Shown one piece after another: positions 29,160-38,106 of a stretch of 46,637 nucleotides of DNA. This stretch comes from an uncultured bacterium (GTDB lineage Bacteria; Margulisbacteria; WOR-1; XYC2-FULL-46-14; WPAF01). The notes under the pieces were generated by a model that saw only the letters and a program-made list of their open reading frames with translations, did no database searches and was not told the DNA's origin. The stretch lies in contig CAIYXV010000118.1 of the NCBI GenBank assembly GCA_903930225.1, positions 1 through 46,637 on the forward strand. Direction: 5' to 3'. The translations under genes and the position numbers were made by a program. Each line of letters opens with the position of its first letter. Positions within the stretch are counted from its first letter, which is position 1.

Positions 29160-29828
29160 ATGAAAAAATATTTCTTAGCGATACTTTTGCCGTTATTATT
29201 GATTTTTTTGGTTTCCTGCAAGATCAATCCTCCAAGAATACTTAACGTCTCTGGTCATAATTCGGTCATGATCTCGATCGATCTTTGCCCCTCGCATAAA
29301 AAGTATGAAAAAAAGTTATTTGCCAGTCTTGAACGGCTGGGGGACAGGCTGGGTGCGCCGGTCCCGGTAGCGATATCGGTTTCAGGAACATGGATGCGTC
29401 AGCATCGGATGGAGCTTGAAGAAATTAGAAAACTGAGACTTGATATCACCTGGGTTAACCATTCCTATACTCATCCGATAGCGGGCGATTTCCTGAACAA
29501 TCCGAAAGTTGATTTCCGCGCGGAAGTACTTAACAATATTAAGCTTATGAGGGCGTGCGGGCTGGTTCCTTCCAAATATTTCCGGTTCCCGGGATTAAGG
29601 TCTAATCCAAAAAATCTTACCGCGTTAAAAAAGATGGGATATGTTCCATTATCAGCCGACGCCTGGCTGGCCAAGAATCAACCGATCCGCAACGGCTCTA
29701 TTATTCTGGTCCACGGCAACGGCAACGATCCTCTGGGCGTCAAACTTCTTTTAAACTATTTACGGTCAAAAGACAGGGACCTGATGGATGGAAAACTGAC
29801 GATCATCAGCGTCAAAAATTTGCTATAA
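29160..29828 (+). CDS. lipoprotein polysaccharide deacetylase-like protein
   Basis: Lipobox LIFLVSC; VMISIDLCPSHKKYE, WVNHSYTHP (H-S/T-x3-H type), FRFPGLRSN. Confidence 0.8.
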   Translation: MKKYFLAILLPLLLIFLVSCKINPPRILNVSGHNSVMISIDLCPSHKKYEKKLFASLERLGDRLGAPVPVAISVSGTWMRQHRMELEEIRKLRLDITWVNHSYTHPIAGDFLNNPKVDFRAEVLNNIKLMRACGLVPSKYFRFPGLRSNPKNLTALKKMGYVPLSADAWLAKNQPIRNGSIILVHGNGNDPLGVKLLLNYLRSKDRDLMDGKLTIISVKNLL

Positions 29829-29829
29829 T
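29824..29829 (+). promoter_or_regulatory. -10 element of leaderless promoter (SemiSWEET)
   Basis: TATAAT, 6 nt before ATG 29836. Confidence 0.6.
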
Positions 29830-29835
29830 AAAAAC

Positions 29836-30087
29836 ATGGATCTGCAGATTGTTGGTTTCGCGGCGGCGGCGCTGACCACGACGGCTTTTCTGCCGCAGGT
29901 AATAAAAGCTCATACCAGCAGGCATACCAAGGACCTTTCCCTGCTGATGTACGGGGTTTTTTCCTGCGGACTGATCCTGTGGATCGTTTACGGACTGATG
30001 AGCGGGTCCCTGCCCGTGATCGCAGCGAACATTGTCACCCTCATGCTTAGCTTCTATATCATCTTCCTGAAATTAAGGTACGGGTAA
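29836..30087 (+). CDS. SemiSWEET (PQ-loop) transporter
   Basis: 83 aa, 3 TM, GFAAAALTTTAFLPQVIKAHTSRHTKDLS. Confidence 0.93.
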   Translation: MDLQIVGFAAAALTTTAFLPQVIKAHTSRHTKDLSLLMYGVFSCGLILWIVYGLMSGSLPVIAANIVTLMLSFYIIFLKLRYG

Positions 30088-30092
30088 ATTTA

Positions 30093-31568
30093 ATGGGACC
30101 GTTCAATCCAACTTATCTTTCAAAATCAAAATACATAGACGGCCTGCAGTGCCCGAAACTGCTCTGGTACGAATACAATAGGAAGAAGGAAGTGCCCGGT
30201 CCCAGCGAGATGATGCAGGCGGTGATGGAGGAGGGACGGAAGGTGGGAGAGGTCGCGCAGCGGCTTTTTCCCGGCGGCGTGAAAGTTGAACGGGACTTCA
30301 AACCGGAAAAAACGCACGAGCGGTCTTTGCGCGCGCTGGAACTTGGCAAGCCGCTGTTCGAGGCCGGGTTCGTCTATGGTAGGGCGTACGCGATCGCCGA
30401 TATCCTGGCCCCGGCGGACGACGGGACCTGGGACTTAATCGAGGTAAAAAGCGCCAGCAGCGTGAAGAAGGAATATTATGATGACGTGGCGTTCCAAAAA
30501 TACACATACTCCGGCGCCGGCGTGAAGATCGGCAAATGCTTTATCATGCACCTGAACCGGGAATATTTGAAGCAAGGCGAGCTTGAACCGGAAAAACTTT
30601 TTACCAAGGAAGACATAACAGAGGACGTCGACCGGCGGATCGAAGCGATCGGGGATTCGGTAGATTCCCTGATAAAAGTGATCGAAGGCAAAAACGCTCC
30701 GGAGATCAAGGTCGGCCCGCAGTGTTCCGATTGCCCGCTTTGGGACATGTGCTGGAGTTTCTTGCCCGAATCGAACCATGTTTTTCTCCTTCACCGCGCC
30801 GGCAAGGCGGCCTACGAGCTTATGAATTTGGGAATAATCAACTTAAAAGACATACCGGAGGCGTACGAGCTTACGCCGAGGAATCGTATCCAGATAAAAA
30901 GCTTATTGTCCGGCAAGCCGCACGTCGAAAAAGGGGCGATCGCCGAATTTGTGGGACGATTGGAATATCCGCTGTTCTTTCTGGATTTTGAGACCATTGC
31001 GCCAGCGATCCCGATCTTCGACCTTACCCATCCCTATGATGAGGTGGTTTTCCAGTTTTCCTTGCATATGATCAGGGAAAAGGGCGGGAAGTCCGCGCAC
31101 TTTTCTTTTCTTTCGACCAATCGGGACGATCCCCGTTATGAAGTGTTGAAAAAATTAAAGCAGCTGCTTGAAGATAAAGGTTCGATCATCGCTTATAATG
31201 CCAAATACGAAATGGATTGCATTAAAAAGGCGGTGGCCGCATATCCTGAATATTCCGACTGGTGCAAAACGCTTGAGCCCCGGTTCATCGATCTGTGGGA
31301 GCCGTTCAAGAATTTTTATTATTACCATCCCGACCAGGAGAACAGCACCTCGATGAAAAGCGTCCTGCCCGCCTTGACCGGATCGGGGTATGAGGGGCTT
31401 GATATCGCAGAGGGAGGGGCGGCCCGCACGGCATACATGCGCGTCACTTTCGGGCAGAATATCGATACCCGCGACCGGGAAAAGGTTTATTCCGACCTGC
31501 TCAAGTACTGCGAGCTCGATACCCGGGGGATGATCGACATCCTCAATGCTCTCAAAAAGGAAGTTTGA
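30093..31568 (+). CDS. DUF2779 protein: Cas4/RecB-like nuclease plus DEDD exonuclease-like domain
   Basis: LQCPKLLWY, WDLIEVKSASSVKKEYYDDVAFQ, QCSDCPLWDMC; then FFLDFETI, IIAYNAKYEMDCI, YCELDTRGMIDIL. Confidence 0.85.
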   Translation: MGPFNPTYLSKSKYIDGLQCPKLLWYEYNRKKEVPGPSEMMQAVMEEGRKVGEVAQRLFPGGVKVERDFKPEKTHERSLRALELGKPLFEAGFVYGRAYAIADILAPADDGTWDLIEVKSASSVKKEYYDDVAFQKYTYSGAGVKIGKCFIMHLNREYLKQGELEPEKLFTKEDITEDVDRRIEAIGDSVDSLIKVIEGKNAPEIKVGPQCSDCPLWDMCWSFLPESNHVFLLHRAGKAAYELMNLGIINLKDIPEAYELTPRNRIQIKSLLSGKPHVEKGAIAEFVGRLEYPLFFLDFETIAPAIPIFDLTHPYDEVVFQFSLHMIREKGGKSAHFSFLSTNRDDPRYEVLKKLKQLLEDKGSIIAYNAKYEMDCIKKAVAAYPEYSDWCKTLEPRFIDLWEPFKNFYYYHPDQENSTSMKSVLPALTGSGYEGLDIAEGGAARTAYMRVTFGQNIDTRDREKVYSDLLKYCELDTRGMIDILNALKKEV

Positions 31569-31575
31569 GCAAGGC

Positions 31576-33441
31576 ATGCGCGAACGTCTGCTGGCCATAT
31601 CTTTACTCCTGATCCTGACCGCGGCCGCCTTATCCCCGGTTCTTTTTGATGGTTTTACAAACTGGGACGACCAGATCATGATCACCCAGAACACTAAGAT
31701 CACAAGCCTTTCGCCGGATAACCTCAAGCTGTTCTTTACCGCTCCCCATGAGCGGCTTTACCATCCGCTCGTCCTGTTGAGCTACGCGGTCGATTATAAG
31801 ATCGCGGGAATGAACCCGTTTATTTTTCACCTGACCAACCTTATTCTGCACCTGCTTACGACTGTGCTGGTGTTCTGGTTCATTTATCTTTTAACCGGCC
31901 GGACCGCGGTGTCGTTTTTGGCCGCGCTGCTGTTCGGCATCCATCCCATGCATGTGGAATCGGTAGTCTGGCTTTCGGAAAGAAAAGACGTTCTCTACGC
32001 GTTCTTTTTCCTCGGTGCGCTGGTCTCATACCTTAAATATAAAAAGACCGGCCGGCAGGTGTTCTCCGCGCTGACGCTGGTTTTATTCCTTTTATCCCTG
32101 CTTTCAAAACCGATGGCGCTGACCCTGCCGTTCCTTCTTCTACTGATCGACTACTTCCTCGACTGTAAGCTCGATCTTAAAAAAGCAAGAGAAAAGTGGC
32201 CATACTATATTTTGTTTATGATCTTTACCGCGGTCATGATCTGGGCCCATTATTATTCGCAAGCGATCGAACCGATCCCTGCTTTTTCTATTATAAATAA
32301 ACTGGGGTTTGTCTGCTACGGGATTATTTTCTACATCGTTAAATTGTTCTTCCCCCTGAAGCTGTCGAATTATTATCCCCTGCCGCACGATCCGCAGGGG
32401 CTCCTGCCTATTGCTTATTATCTTGCCCCCGCAGCGCTGTTGCTTCTGGCGGCGGGAGTTTTATTCTCATTGAAATATACCCGTAAGATATTTTTCGGGG
32501 GGATGTTCTTCCTGATCGTAATCGCCCCGGTCTTGCAGATCATGCCGGTGGGGATAGGGGTGCTGGCGGACCGGTACACGTATATTTCTTATATCGGATT
32601 ATTCTATATTTTATCGTCAGGCATCGTTTGGGTCTATGATCGGAAGCCGCAATTCAAAGCGTTGATCTTAGTGGTATTGGTCCTGATAACGGGAGCGCTC
32701 TGCTTTTTGACCTTTCAGAGAGCGCTGATATGGAAAGACGGGTTGTCGCTTTGGGAGGATGTGATAAAAAAATATCCGGAGGCGGCGCTGGCGTATTATA
32801 ACCGGGGGGATGAGTATTTCTTGAGGCTCCATGATTATGACCGGGCGTACGCTGATTTTTCCCGCGCGATCGAAATTGACCCAACTTATACATCCGCGTA
32901 CATCAACCGGGGCTTGATCAAATATTACCGGGGAAAGATCGAAGACTCGGTCAAAGATTTTAACCAGGCACTGAAATACGATCCGAAGATCGGCGAAGCT
33001 TACGGCAACCGGGGAAATTCCTATCGCGCCCTGGGGAACCGGGCCCGGGCGCTCATTGATTATTCCCTGGCATTAAAATACAAGCCAAACTATCCGGAAA
33101 CGTTCTATAACCGCGCCAATCTTTATGTTGAGCTTGGCCAGTACGAAAAAGCGTACGCTGATTACGAGCAGGCCGTAAAATTAAAACCGGACTACGCCGC
33201 GGCCTATAACAACCTGGGCAACGCGTATTTCCGCGCCGGTGATCTTGGCCGCGCGTTTAACAGCTTTGATCGGGCGATCAGCGCCGATCCGAACTATCCG
33301 GACGCCTATTACAACCGTTCCGTGATTTATGCCAACCGGAAACAGTACCGGCTGGCGCTCCTCGACGCGAGCCGGGCGGCCTCTCTCGGCTTCCGGATCG
33401 ATCCGCGATATATCGAAAAGCTCAAGCGATATTCAGAATGA
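31576..33441 (+). CDS. TMTC-like multi-TM protein with C-terminal TPR repeats
   Basis: FTNWDDQIMITQN, LLFGIHPMHVESVVWLSERKDVLYA, more than six TPRs; start likely 31576. Confidence 0.88.
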   Translation: MRERLLAISLLLILTAAALSPVLFDGFTNWDDQIMITQNTKITSLSPDNLKLFFTAPHERLYHPLVLLSYAVDYKIAGMNPFIFHLTNLILHLLTTVLVFWFIYLLTGRTAVSFLAALLFGIHPMHVESVVWLSERKDVLYAFFFLGALVSYLKYKKTGRQVFSALTLVLFLLSLLSKPMALTLPFLLLLIDYFLDCKLDLKKAREKWPYYILFMIFTAVMIWAHYYSQAIEPIPAFSIINKLGFVCYGIIFYIVKLFFPLKLSNYYPLPHDPQGLLPIAYYLAPAALLLLAAGVLFSLKYTRKIFFGGMFFLIVIAPVLQIMPVGIGVLADRYTYISYIGLFYILSSGIVWVYDRKPQFKALILVVLVLITGALCFLTFQRALIWKDGLSLWEDVIKKYPEAALAYYNRGDEYFLRLHDYDRAYADFSRAIEIDPTYTSAYINRGLIKYYRGKIEDSVKDFNQALKYDPKIGEAYGNRGNSYRALGNRARALIDYSLALKYKPNYPETFYNRANLYVELGQYEKAYADYEQAVKLKPDYAAAYNNLGNAYFRAGDLGRAFNSFDRAISADPNYPDAYYNRSVIYANRKQYRLALLDASRAASLGFRIDPRYIEKLKRYSE

Positions 33442-35213
33442 CGCGTCGTAATCTTATAAGTGCCTTCCTGCTGTTGATCATCACCGCGGCCGTTTTTACC
33501 CCGTCCCTGTTCAACGGGTTCACGAACTGGGACGATCCGATGCTGATCATTGAGAATCCGGCGATCCGGGACCTTTCCCCGGGCGGTCTGGTAAAGATAA
33601 TGACCACCCCGGACGAGCAATACTACCGGCCCCTGCTTTTCCTTTCCTACGCGGTCGAATATCATTTTTTCAAGCTTAACCCGTTCATCTACCATTTTGA
33701 CAACCTAATGCTGCATCTTCTGAACACTCTTCTGGTATTCTGGCTGATCTATCTTTTGACCGGTTCGGGGCCGGTATCGTTCCTCACCGCGCTGCTGTTC
33801 GGCGTTCATCCCCTGCATGTGGAAGCGGTCGCCTGGGCGTCTACACGCGGGCATCTGCTTTACGCATTTTTCTTTCTTCTCTCGCTGATCTCGTATCTTA
33901 CTTACCGGAAAACAAAAAAAACGGCCCACCTTGTATTTTCCCTCATCCTTTTCTGCTTTTCCCTGATATCGAAGATAATGGCGGTCACGCTGCCGTTCAT
34001 CCTCCTGCTCTTCGATTATCTGCTGGAGGGAAGGATCAATAAACAACGCATCAAGGAAAAGATCCCGTATTTTGCGATCGCGTTCGCTTTTGGCCTGATC
34101 ACCATACTGGTCCATCATTTCGGCAGGATAACGGAGAAAATGCCGGATTTCAGTTTGCTCGACCGATTTTTTATAAACAGTTACGCGATCGTGTTTTATC
34201 TTATTAAACTGGTCGTCCCCTTGAAACTGGCGTGCTTTTACCCGGTCCCCGAAAAGATCGGTGGTTTTCTCCCGATCGCTTATCTGCTTTCACCCGTGGT
34301 TTTGCTTTTGATCTTGATAGCGGTTTTCCTTTCAGGCAGATATACCAGGAAACCGATCTTTGGCCTTTTGTTCTTCCTGACTGCGGTCCTGCCGACCTTT
34401 CAGGTTGTCCCGTGGGGGATCGCGCTTTTTGCGGACCGTTACACCTACATCCCTTGTGTCGGACTGTTTTATTTGGTTGGGGAGGCGGCGGTCTGGCTTT
34501 ACGACAAACAGAAAAATAATATCCACAAGATCTTATTGATCGTCGGTTCAATGGTCATTATCGGCGTGTTTTGCGTCCTGACCTGGCAGAGGTGCCTGGT
34601 ATGGAAGGACAGCCTAACGCTCTGGGGCGACGATATTGCCAAATACCCGAACGTGTTGGTTGCCTATTACAACCGCTCCCAGGAATATCTATTTGCAAAA
34701 AAGAATTACGCGAAGTCGATGGCCGATCTTGATCAGGTATTGCGGATCGATCCGGCTTACACTTCGGCTTATGTCAACCGGGGACTGATCCTGTTCAAGG
34801 AGGGGAAATTCCGGGAATCGGTGGCCGATTACGACCGGGCGATAAAACTTGATCCGGGGAACGTGGACGCGTATTTTAACCGCGGGTTGATCTTTGCCGG
34901 CAGGGGAGATTCCGCGAAAGCGCTCTTAGACTATGATCGGGCCGTTCAATTAAACCCGTATGACCCGGAATCGTTCAACAGCCGTGGTGATATTTATTTT
35001 AAGCTAGGGCGGACCGCGGATGCGCTTTTGGATTTTGAGCGAGCGATCCGGCTCGCTCCGGATTACGCCGAGGCCTATTACAACCGTGCGGTGGTATTTT
35101 ATTCCAAAGAGGAATTTGGACAAGCGTATCTTGACGCGCAGAAAGCCGCCGCGCTCGGGTATCCGGTGGACCGGCAGATGCTGGAGTCCCTGCGCCGGTC
35201 GGCCGGCCGATGA
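33438..35213 (+). CDS. TMTC-like multi-TM protein with C-terminal TPR repeats (tandem paralog)
   Basis: FTNWDDPMLIIEN, LLFGVHPLHVEAVAWASTRGHLLYA, TPR repeats; 4-nt overlap with the preceding CDS. Confidence 0.9.
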   Translation: MTRRNLISAFLLLIITAAVFTPSLFNGFTNWDDPMLIIENPAIRDLSPGGLVKIMTTPDEQYYRPLLFLSYAVEYHFFKLNPFIYHFDNLMLHLLNTLLVFWLIYLLTGSGPVSFLTALLFGVHPLHVEAVAWASTRGHLLYAFFFLLSLISYLTYRKTKKTAHLVFSLILFCFSLISKIMAVTLPFILLLFDYLLEGRINKQRIKEKIPYFAIAFAFGLITILVHHFGRITEKMPDFSLLDRFFINSYAIVFYLIKLVVPLKLACFYPVPEKIGGFLPIAYLLSPVVLLLILIAVFLSGRYTRKPIFGLLFFLTAVLPTFQVVPWGIALFADRYTYIPCVGLFYLVGEAAVWLYDKQKNNIHKILLIVGSMVIIGVFCVLTWQRCLVWKDSLTLWGDDIAKYPNVLVAYYNRSQEYLFAKKNYAKSMADLDQVLRIDPAYTSAYVNRGLILFKEGKFRESVADYDRAIKLDPGNVDAYFNRGLIFAGRGDSAKALLDYDRAVQLNPYDPESFNSRGDIYFKLGRTADALLDFERAIRLAPDYAEAYYNRAVVFYSKEEFGQAYLDAQKAAALGYPVDRQMLESLRRSAGR

Positions 35214-35245
35214 ATTTGAACGATATGAAAATGGCGGTTTTCAGG

Positions 35246-35251
35246 TATAAT
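35246..35251 (+). promoter_or_regulatory. -10 element of leaderless promoter (methyltransferase)
   Basis: TATAAT, 6 nt before ATG 35258. Confidence 0.6.
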
Positions 35252-35257
35252 TAAAGC

Positions 35258-35893
35258 ATGGTAGACAAGAAAAAACAGATCGATTATTACGAGCAACTGC
35301 TCGCGAAATACGGTGACCATTACCTTTCCCTGGACTGGAAAAGCCCCGAAAGCCAGGGAATAAGATACCGCGTCTTTGAGGACCTTCTGGTCATCGGGGA
35401 CAAGACGAATGAATTTTCGATCCTCGATATCGGCTGCGGGCTGGGTGACTTTTACGGATACTTAAAAAAGGCGGGATACACATTTAAATACGCGGGATAC
35501 GATATCGCCCCCCAATTGATCGAGGCCGCCAAAAAGAAATTCCCTGAAGCCGATTTTGAGGTGAGGGATATCCTGCACGATGATCGGCCCAAGCAGTTCG
35601 ATTTTGTGTTCTGCTGCGGCGCTCTTAATATCAGTTTTGAGGAAAGGGACACGCACCTGGACTTTATCCGTTCGATGTTGCTTAGAATGTTCGAATTGTG
35701 TAAGATAGGGATAGGGGTCAACTTTCTTTCATCGCAGGCGGTCTATTTTCTGCCCGATGACAGTTTCAGGCAGCCCCAGTATTTTTATTCCAAGCCCGAG
35801 GAGATAGTCGCCATGGCCAAAGGGATCGCGGACCGCTTCATTCTCCGGCACGAGTATCATCCGGGCGATTTTACGGTGTATTTGCTTAAATGA
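35258..35893 (+). CDS. class I SAM-dependent methyltransferase
   Basis: FSILDIGCGLGDFYGYLKKAG, YAGYDIAPQLIEAAKKKFPEADFEVRDI. Confidence 0.9.
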   Translation: MVDKKKQIDYYEQLLAKYGDHYLSLDWKSPESQGIRYRVFEDLLVIGDKTNEFSILDIGCGLGDFYGYLKKAGYTFKYAGYDIAPQLIEAAKKKFPEADFEVRDILHDDRPKQFDFVFCCGALNISFEERDTHLDFIRSMLLRMFELCKIGIGVNFLSSQAVYFLPDDSFRQPQYFYSKPEEIVAMAKGIADRFILRHEYHPGDFTVYLLK

Positions 35894-36891
35894 ACCCATT
35901 AAGAAGACTGATAATACCGGTCGTAATCCTGGTGGTGCTGGTGATCGGCGCGGTCGCCGGCTACATGCTGCTCGAAGGCTGGCCGCCGCTCGACGCGGTC
36001 TACATGGTCGTGATCACGCTCTCTACCGTTGGCTTCCGCGAGGTACACGACCTTAACACGGCCGGAAAACTGCTGACCATGATGGTCATTATCTGCGGCG
36101 TAGGCACTGCGGTTTACACGCTTGGCCAGGCGGTCGAGATCATCGTCGAAGGTGAGATCGTGGGATTCAGGAGGAGAAAGAAAATGGACAAAATAATTTC
36201 GGAAATGAGGAACCATTGCATTATCTGCGGCTACGGGAGGGTGGGACATCAGGTGGCGCACGAGCTTCTGGCCGAAAAGAAACCGGTGGTGGTGATCGAC
36301 AGCAAGCCGGAAACGGCCAAGGAGCTGGAGATGCAGAACATTCCTTATATTATCGGCGACATAACCTCCGACGACAATCTGGAAGAGGCCGGGATCCGGG
36401 CGGCCAAGACGCTGATCGCCTGCGCCGACTCGGACACGGCGAACGTGTTCGTCACGCTCTCGGCCCGGGCGCTGAATCCCAAGCTTTTTATCGTCGCGCG
36501 CGCCAGCCTGAAGGAAACAAACGAAAAGCTGGTGAAAGCCGGCGCCGACCGGGTAATGTCGCCTTATTTTATCGCCGGCCGGCGGATGGCGATGATGGCG
36601 ACCCGGCCGGTGGCGGTGGATTATTTGGATACGATCATGCACAGCGAGCATCTGGAGCTTGGGATCGGAGAATTAAAAGTTGAAGAAGGTTCGGAGATCG
36701 CGGGAAAAAGCCTGAAGGACGCGCAGATCAGGCAGAAATCCGGCGCGTACATATTAAGCGTGCGGAAGCCGAACGGTAATTTTATCCTCCAGCCCGCGGC
36801 CGATACCGTGGTTGAAAACGACGATATTGTGGTCGCGATCGGCACGCCCAAACAGCTCAACACGATCGAGAAGCTCGCAAAAATAAAATGA
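35890..36891 (+). CDS. potassium channel with TrkA-N/TrkA-C (RCK) domain
   Basis: Pore VVITLSTVGFREVHDL; CIICGYGRVGHQVAHELLAEKKPVVVIDSKPE; TrkA-C C-terminus. Confidence 0.94.
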   Translation: MNPLRRLIIPVVILVVLVIGAVAGYMLLEGWPPLDAVYMVVITLSTVGFREVHDLNTAGKLLTMMVIICGVGTAVYTLGQAVEIIVEGEIVGFRRRKKMDKIISEMRNHCIICGYGRVGHQVAHELLAEKKPVVVIDSKPETAKELEMQNIPYIIGDITSDDNLEEAGIRAAKTLIACADSDTANVFVTLSARALNPKLFIVARASLKETNEKLVKAGADRVMSPYFIAGRRMAMMATRPVAVDYLDTIMHSEHLELGIGELKVEEGSEIAGKSLKDAQIRQKSGAYILSVRKPNGNFILQPAADTVVENDDIVVAIGTPKQLNTIEKLAKIK

Positions 36892-37415
36892 TAAAAAAAG
36901 AAGAACAGTTCAGGGCGGAAGCGGCGCAGGCTGCGGCGGAGGCTATTTGCCTGGCCGCCCGCACAGCGCCCAAAGGCCGGGGGTTGGACCTGCTGGAGAT
37001 CGCGGTCATTTCCGGCGATACCATCGAAAAACTGTCGTGGAAAATGAAAGAGATCGGAGAGAGGGAGACCCATTCGACCTTTCTCCGGGACGCCGAGAGC
37101 ATTAAGCGCGCCCAGGCGGTCGTCCTGATCGGGACCAAATTAAAAACGATCGGGCTTAAGTACTGCTCGTTCTGCGGGTTCCCTAACTGTGCGGAGACGG
37201 AAAAAGCGGGCGCGATCTGCGCGCTCAATGCCGGGGACCTGGGGATCGCGATCGGTTCCGCGGTTTCCGTGGCAGAGGATCATAGGCTCGACAGTCGGGT
37301 GATGTATTCGGTCGGGAAAGCCTCAATCGAGCTTGCTCTACTGGGTCCGGAAGTAAAGATCGCTTACGGGATACCGCTGTCGGTCTCGGGCAAGAACCCG
37401 TTCTTTGACAGATAG
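36888..37415 (+). CDS. DUF2148 ferredoxin-like domain protein
   Basis: GLDLLEIAVISGD, YCSFCGFPNCAETEKAGAICALNAGDLGIAIGSAVSVA. Confidence 0.88.
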   Translation: MIKKEEQFRAEAAQAAAEAICLAARTAPKGRGLDLLEIAVISGDTIEKLSWKMKEIGERETHSTFLRDAESIKRAQAVVLIGTKLKTIGLKYCSFCGFPNCAETEKAGAICALNAGDLGIAIGSAVSVAEDHRLDSRVMYSVGKASIELALLGPEVKIAYGIPLSVSGKNPFFDR

Positions 37416-37418
37416 TAA

Positions 37419-37492
37419 AACTCACCCCCCTTGGTCCCCCTCTCTTATTAAGAGAGGGGGAAACCCGAACGAAGTGAGGGAGAGGGTGAGTT
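37419..37492. repeat. 74-bp MITE-like palindromic repeat with terminal inverted repeats
   Basis: AACTCACCC (37419-37427)/GGGTGAGTT (37484-37492); inner perfect 11-bp hairpin CCCCCTCTCTT-att-AAGAGAGGGGG (37436-37460). Confidence 0.75.
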
Positions 37493-37506
37493 AAAAAGGA
37501 GCATTC

Positions 37507-38106
37507 ATGTTTGACGATATAAGGATAATATTTGAAAGGGACCCGGCCGCGGCCAATATTTTTGAAGTATTGCTTTATCAGGGATTGTGGGCGGTCTGGA
37601 TCCACCGGGTCAGCCATTTTCTCTATAAGCTGTATATTCCGGTGATCCCCCGGCTTATTTCCCAGATCATGCGGCTTTTGACCCTGATCGAGATCCATCC
37701 CGGAGCGACGATCGGCCGCCGGTTCTTTGTCGACCACGGCAACGGGGTGGTGATCGGAGAGACTTCGGTGATCGGGGACGATGTGACGATCTACCAGGGA
37801 GTTACGCTGGGAGGGACGGGGAAAGAAAAAGGCAAGCGCCATCCGACGATCGGCAACGGCGTAGTGATCGGCGCGCACGCGATCGTTCTGGGCAATATCA
37901 ATATCGGCGACAATTCGCGCATCGGGGCGGGGGCGGTGGTCACCAAGTCGGTCCCGCCGAATTCCACGGTGGTGGGCAATCCGGCGCGGGTAGTGGTCCG
38001 GGAAGGCAAGAGGATCGAGCCGCTGGCGCACGCCGATCTGCCGGATATAATAGAAGAAATGGAAAAAAGGGTCCAAAAACTGGAAAATGCCTCTAAAGAT
38101 AAATAA
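37507..38106 (+). CDS. cysE: serine O-acetyltransferase
   Basis: [45 protein letters not shown] hexapeptide repeats. Confidence 0.95.
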   Translation: MFDDIRIIFERDPAAANIFEVLLYQGLWAVWIHRVSHFLYKLYIPVIPRLISQIMRLLTLIEIHPGATIGRRFFVDHGNGVVIGETSVIGDDVTIYQGVTLGGTGKEKGKRHPTIGNGVVIGAHAIVLGNINIGDNSRIGAGAVVTKSVPPNSTVVGNPARVVVREGKRIEPLAHADLPDIIEEMEKRVQKLENASKDK

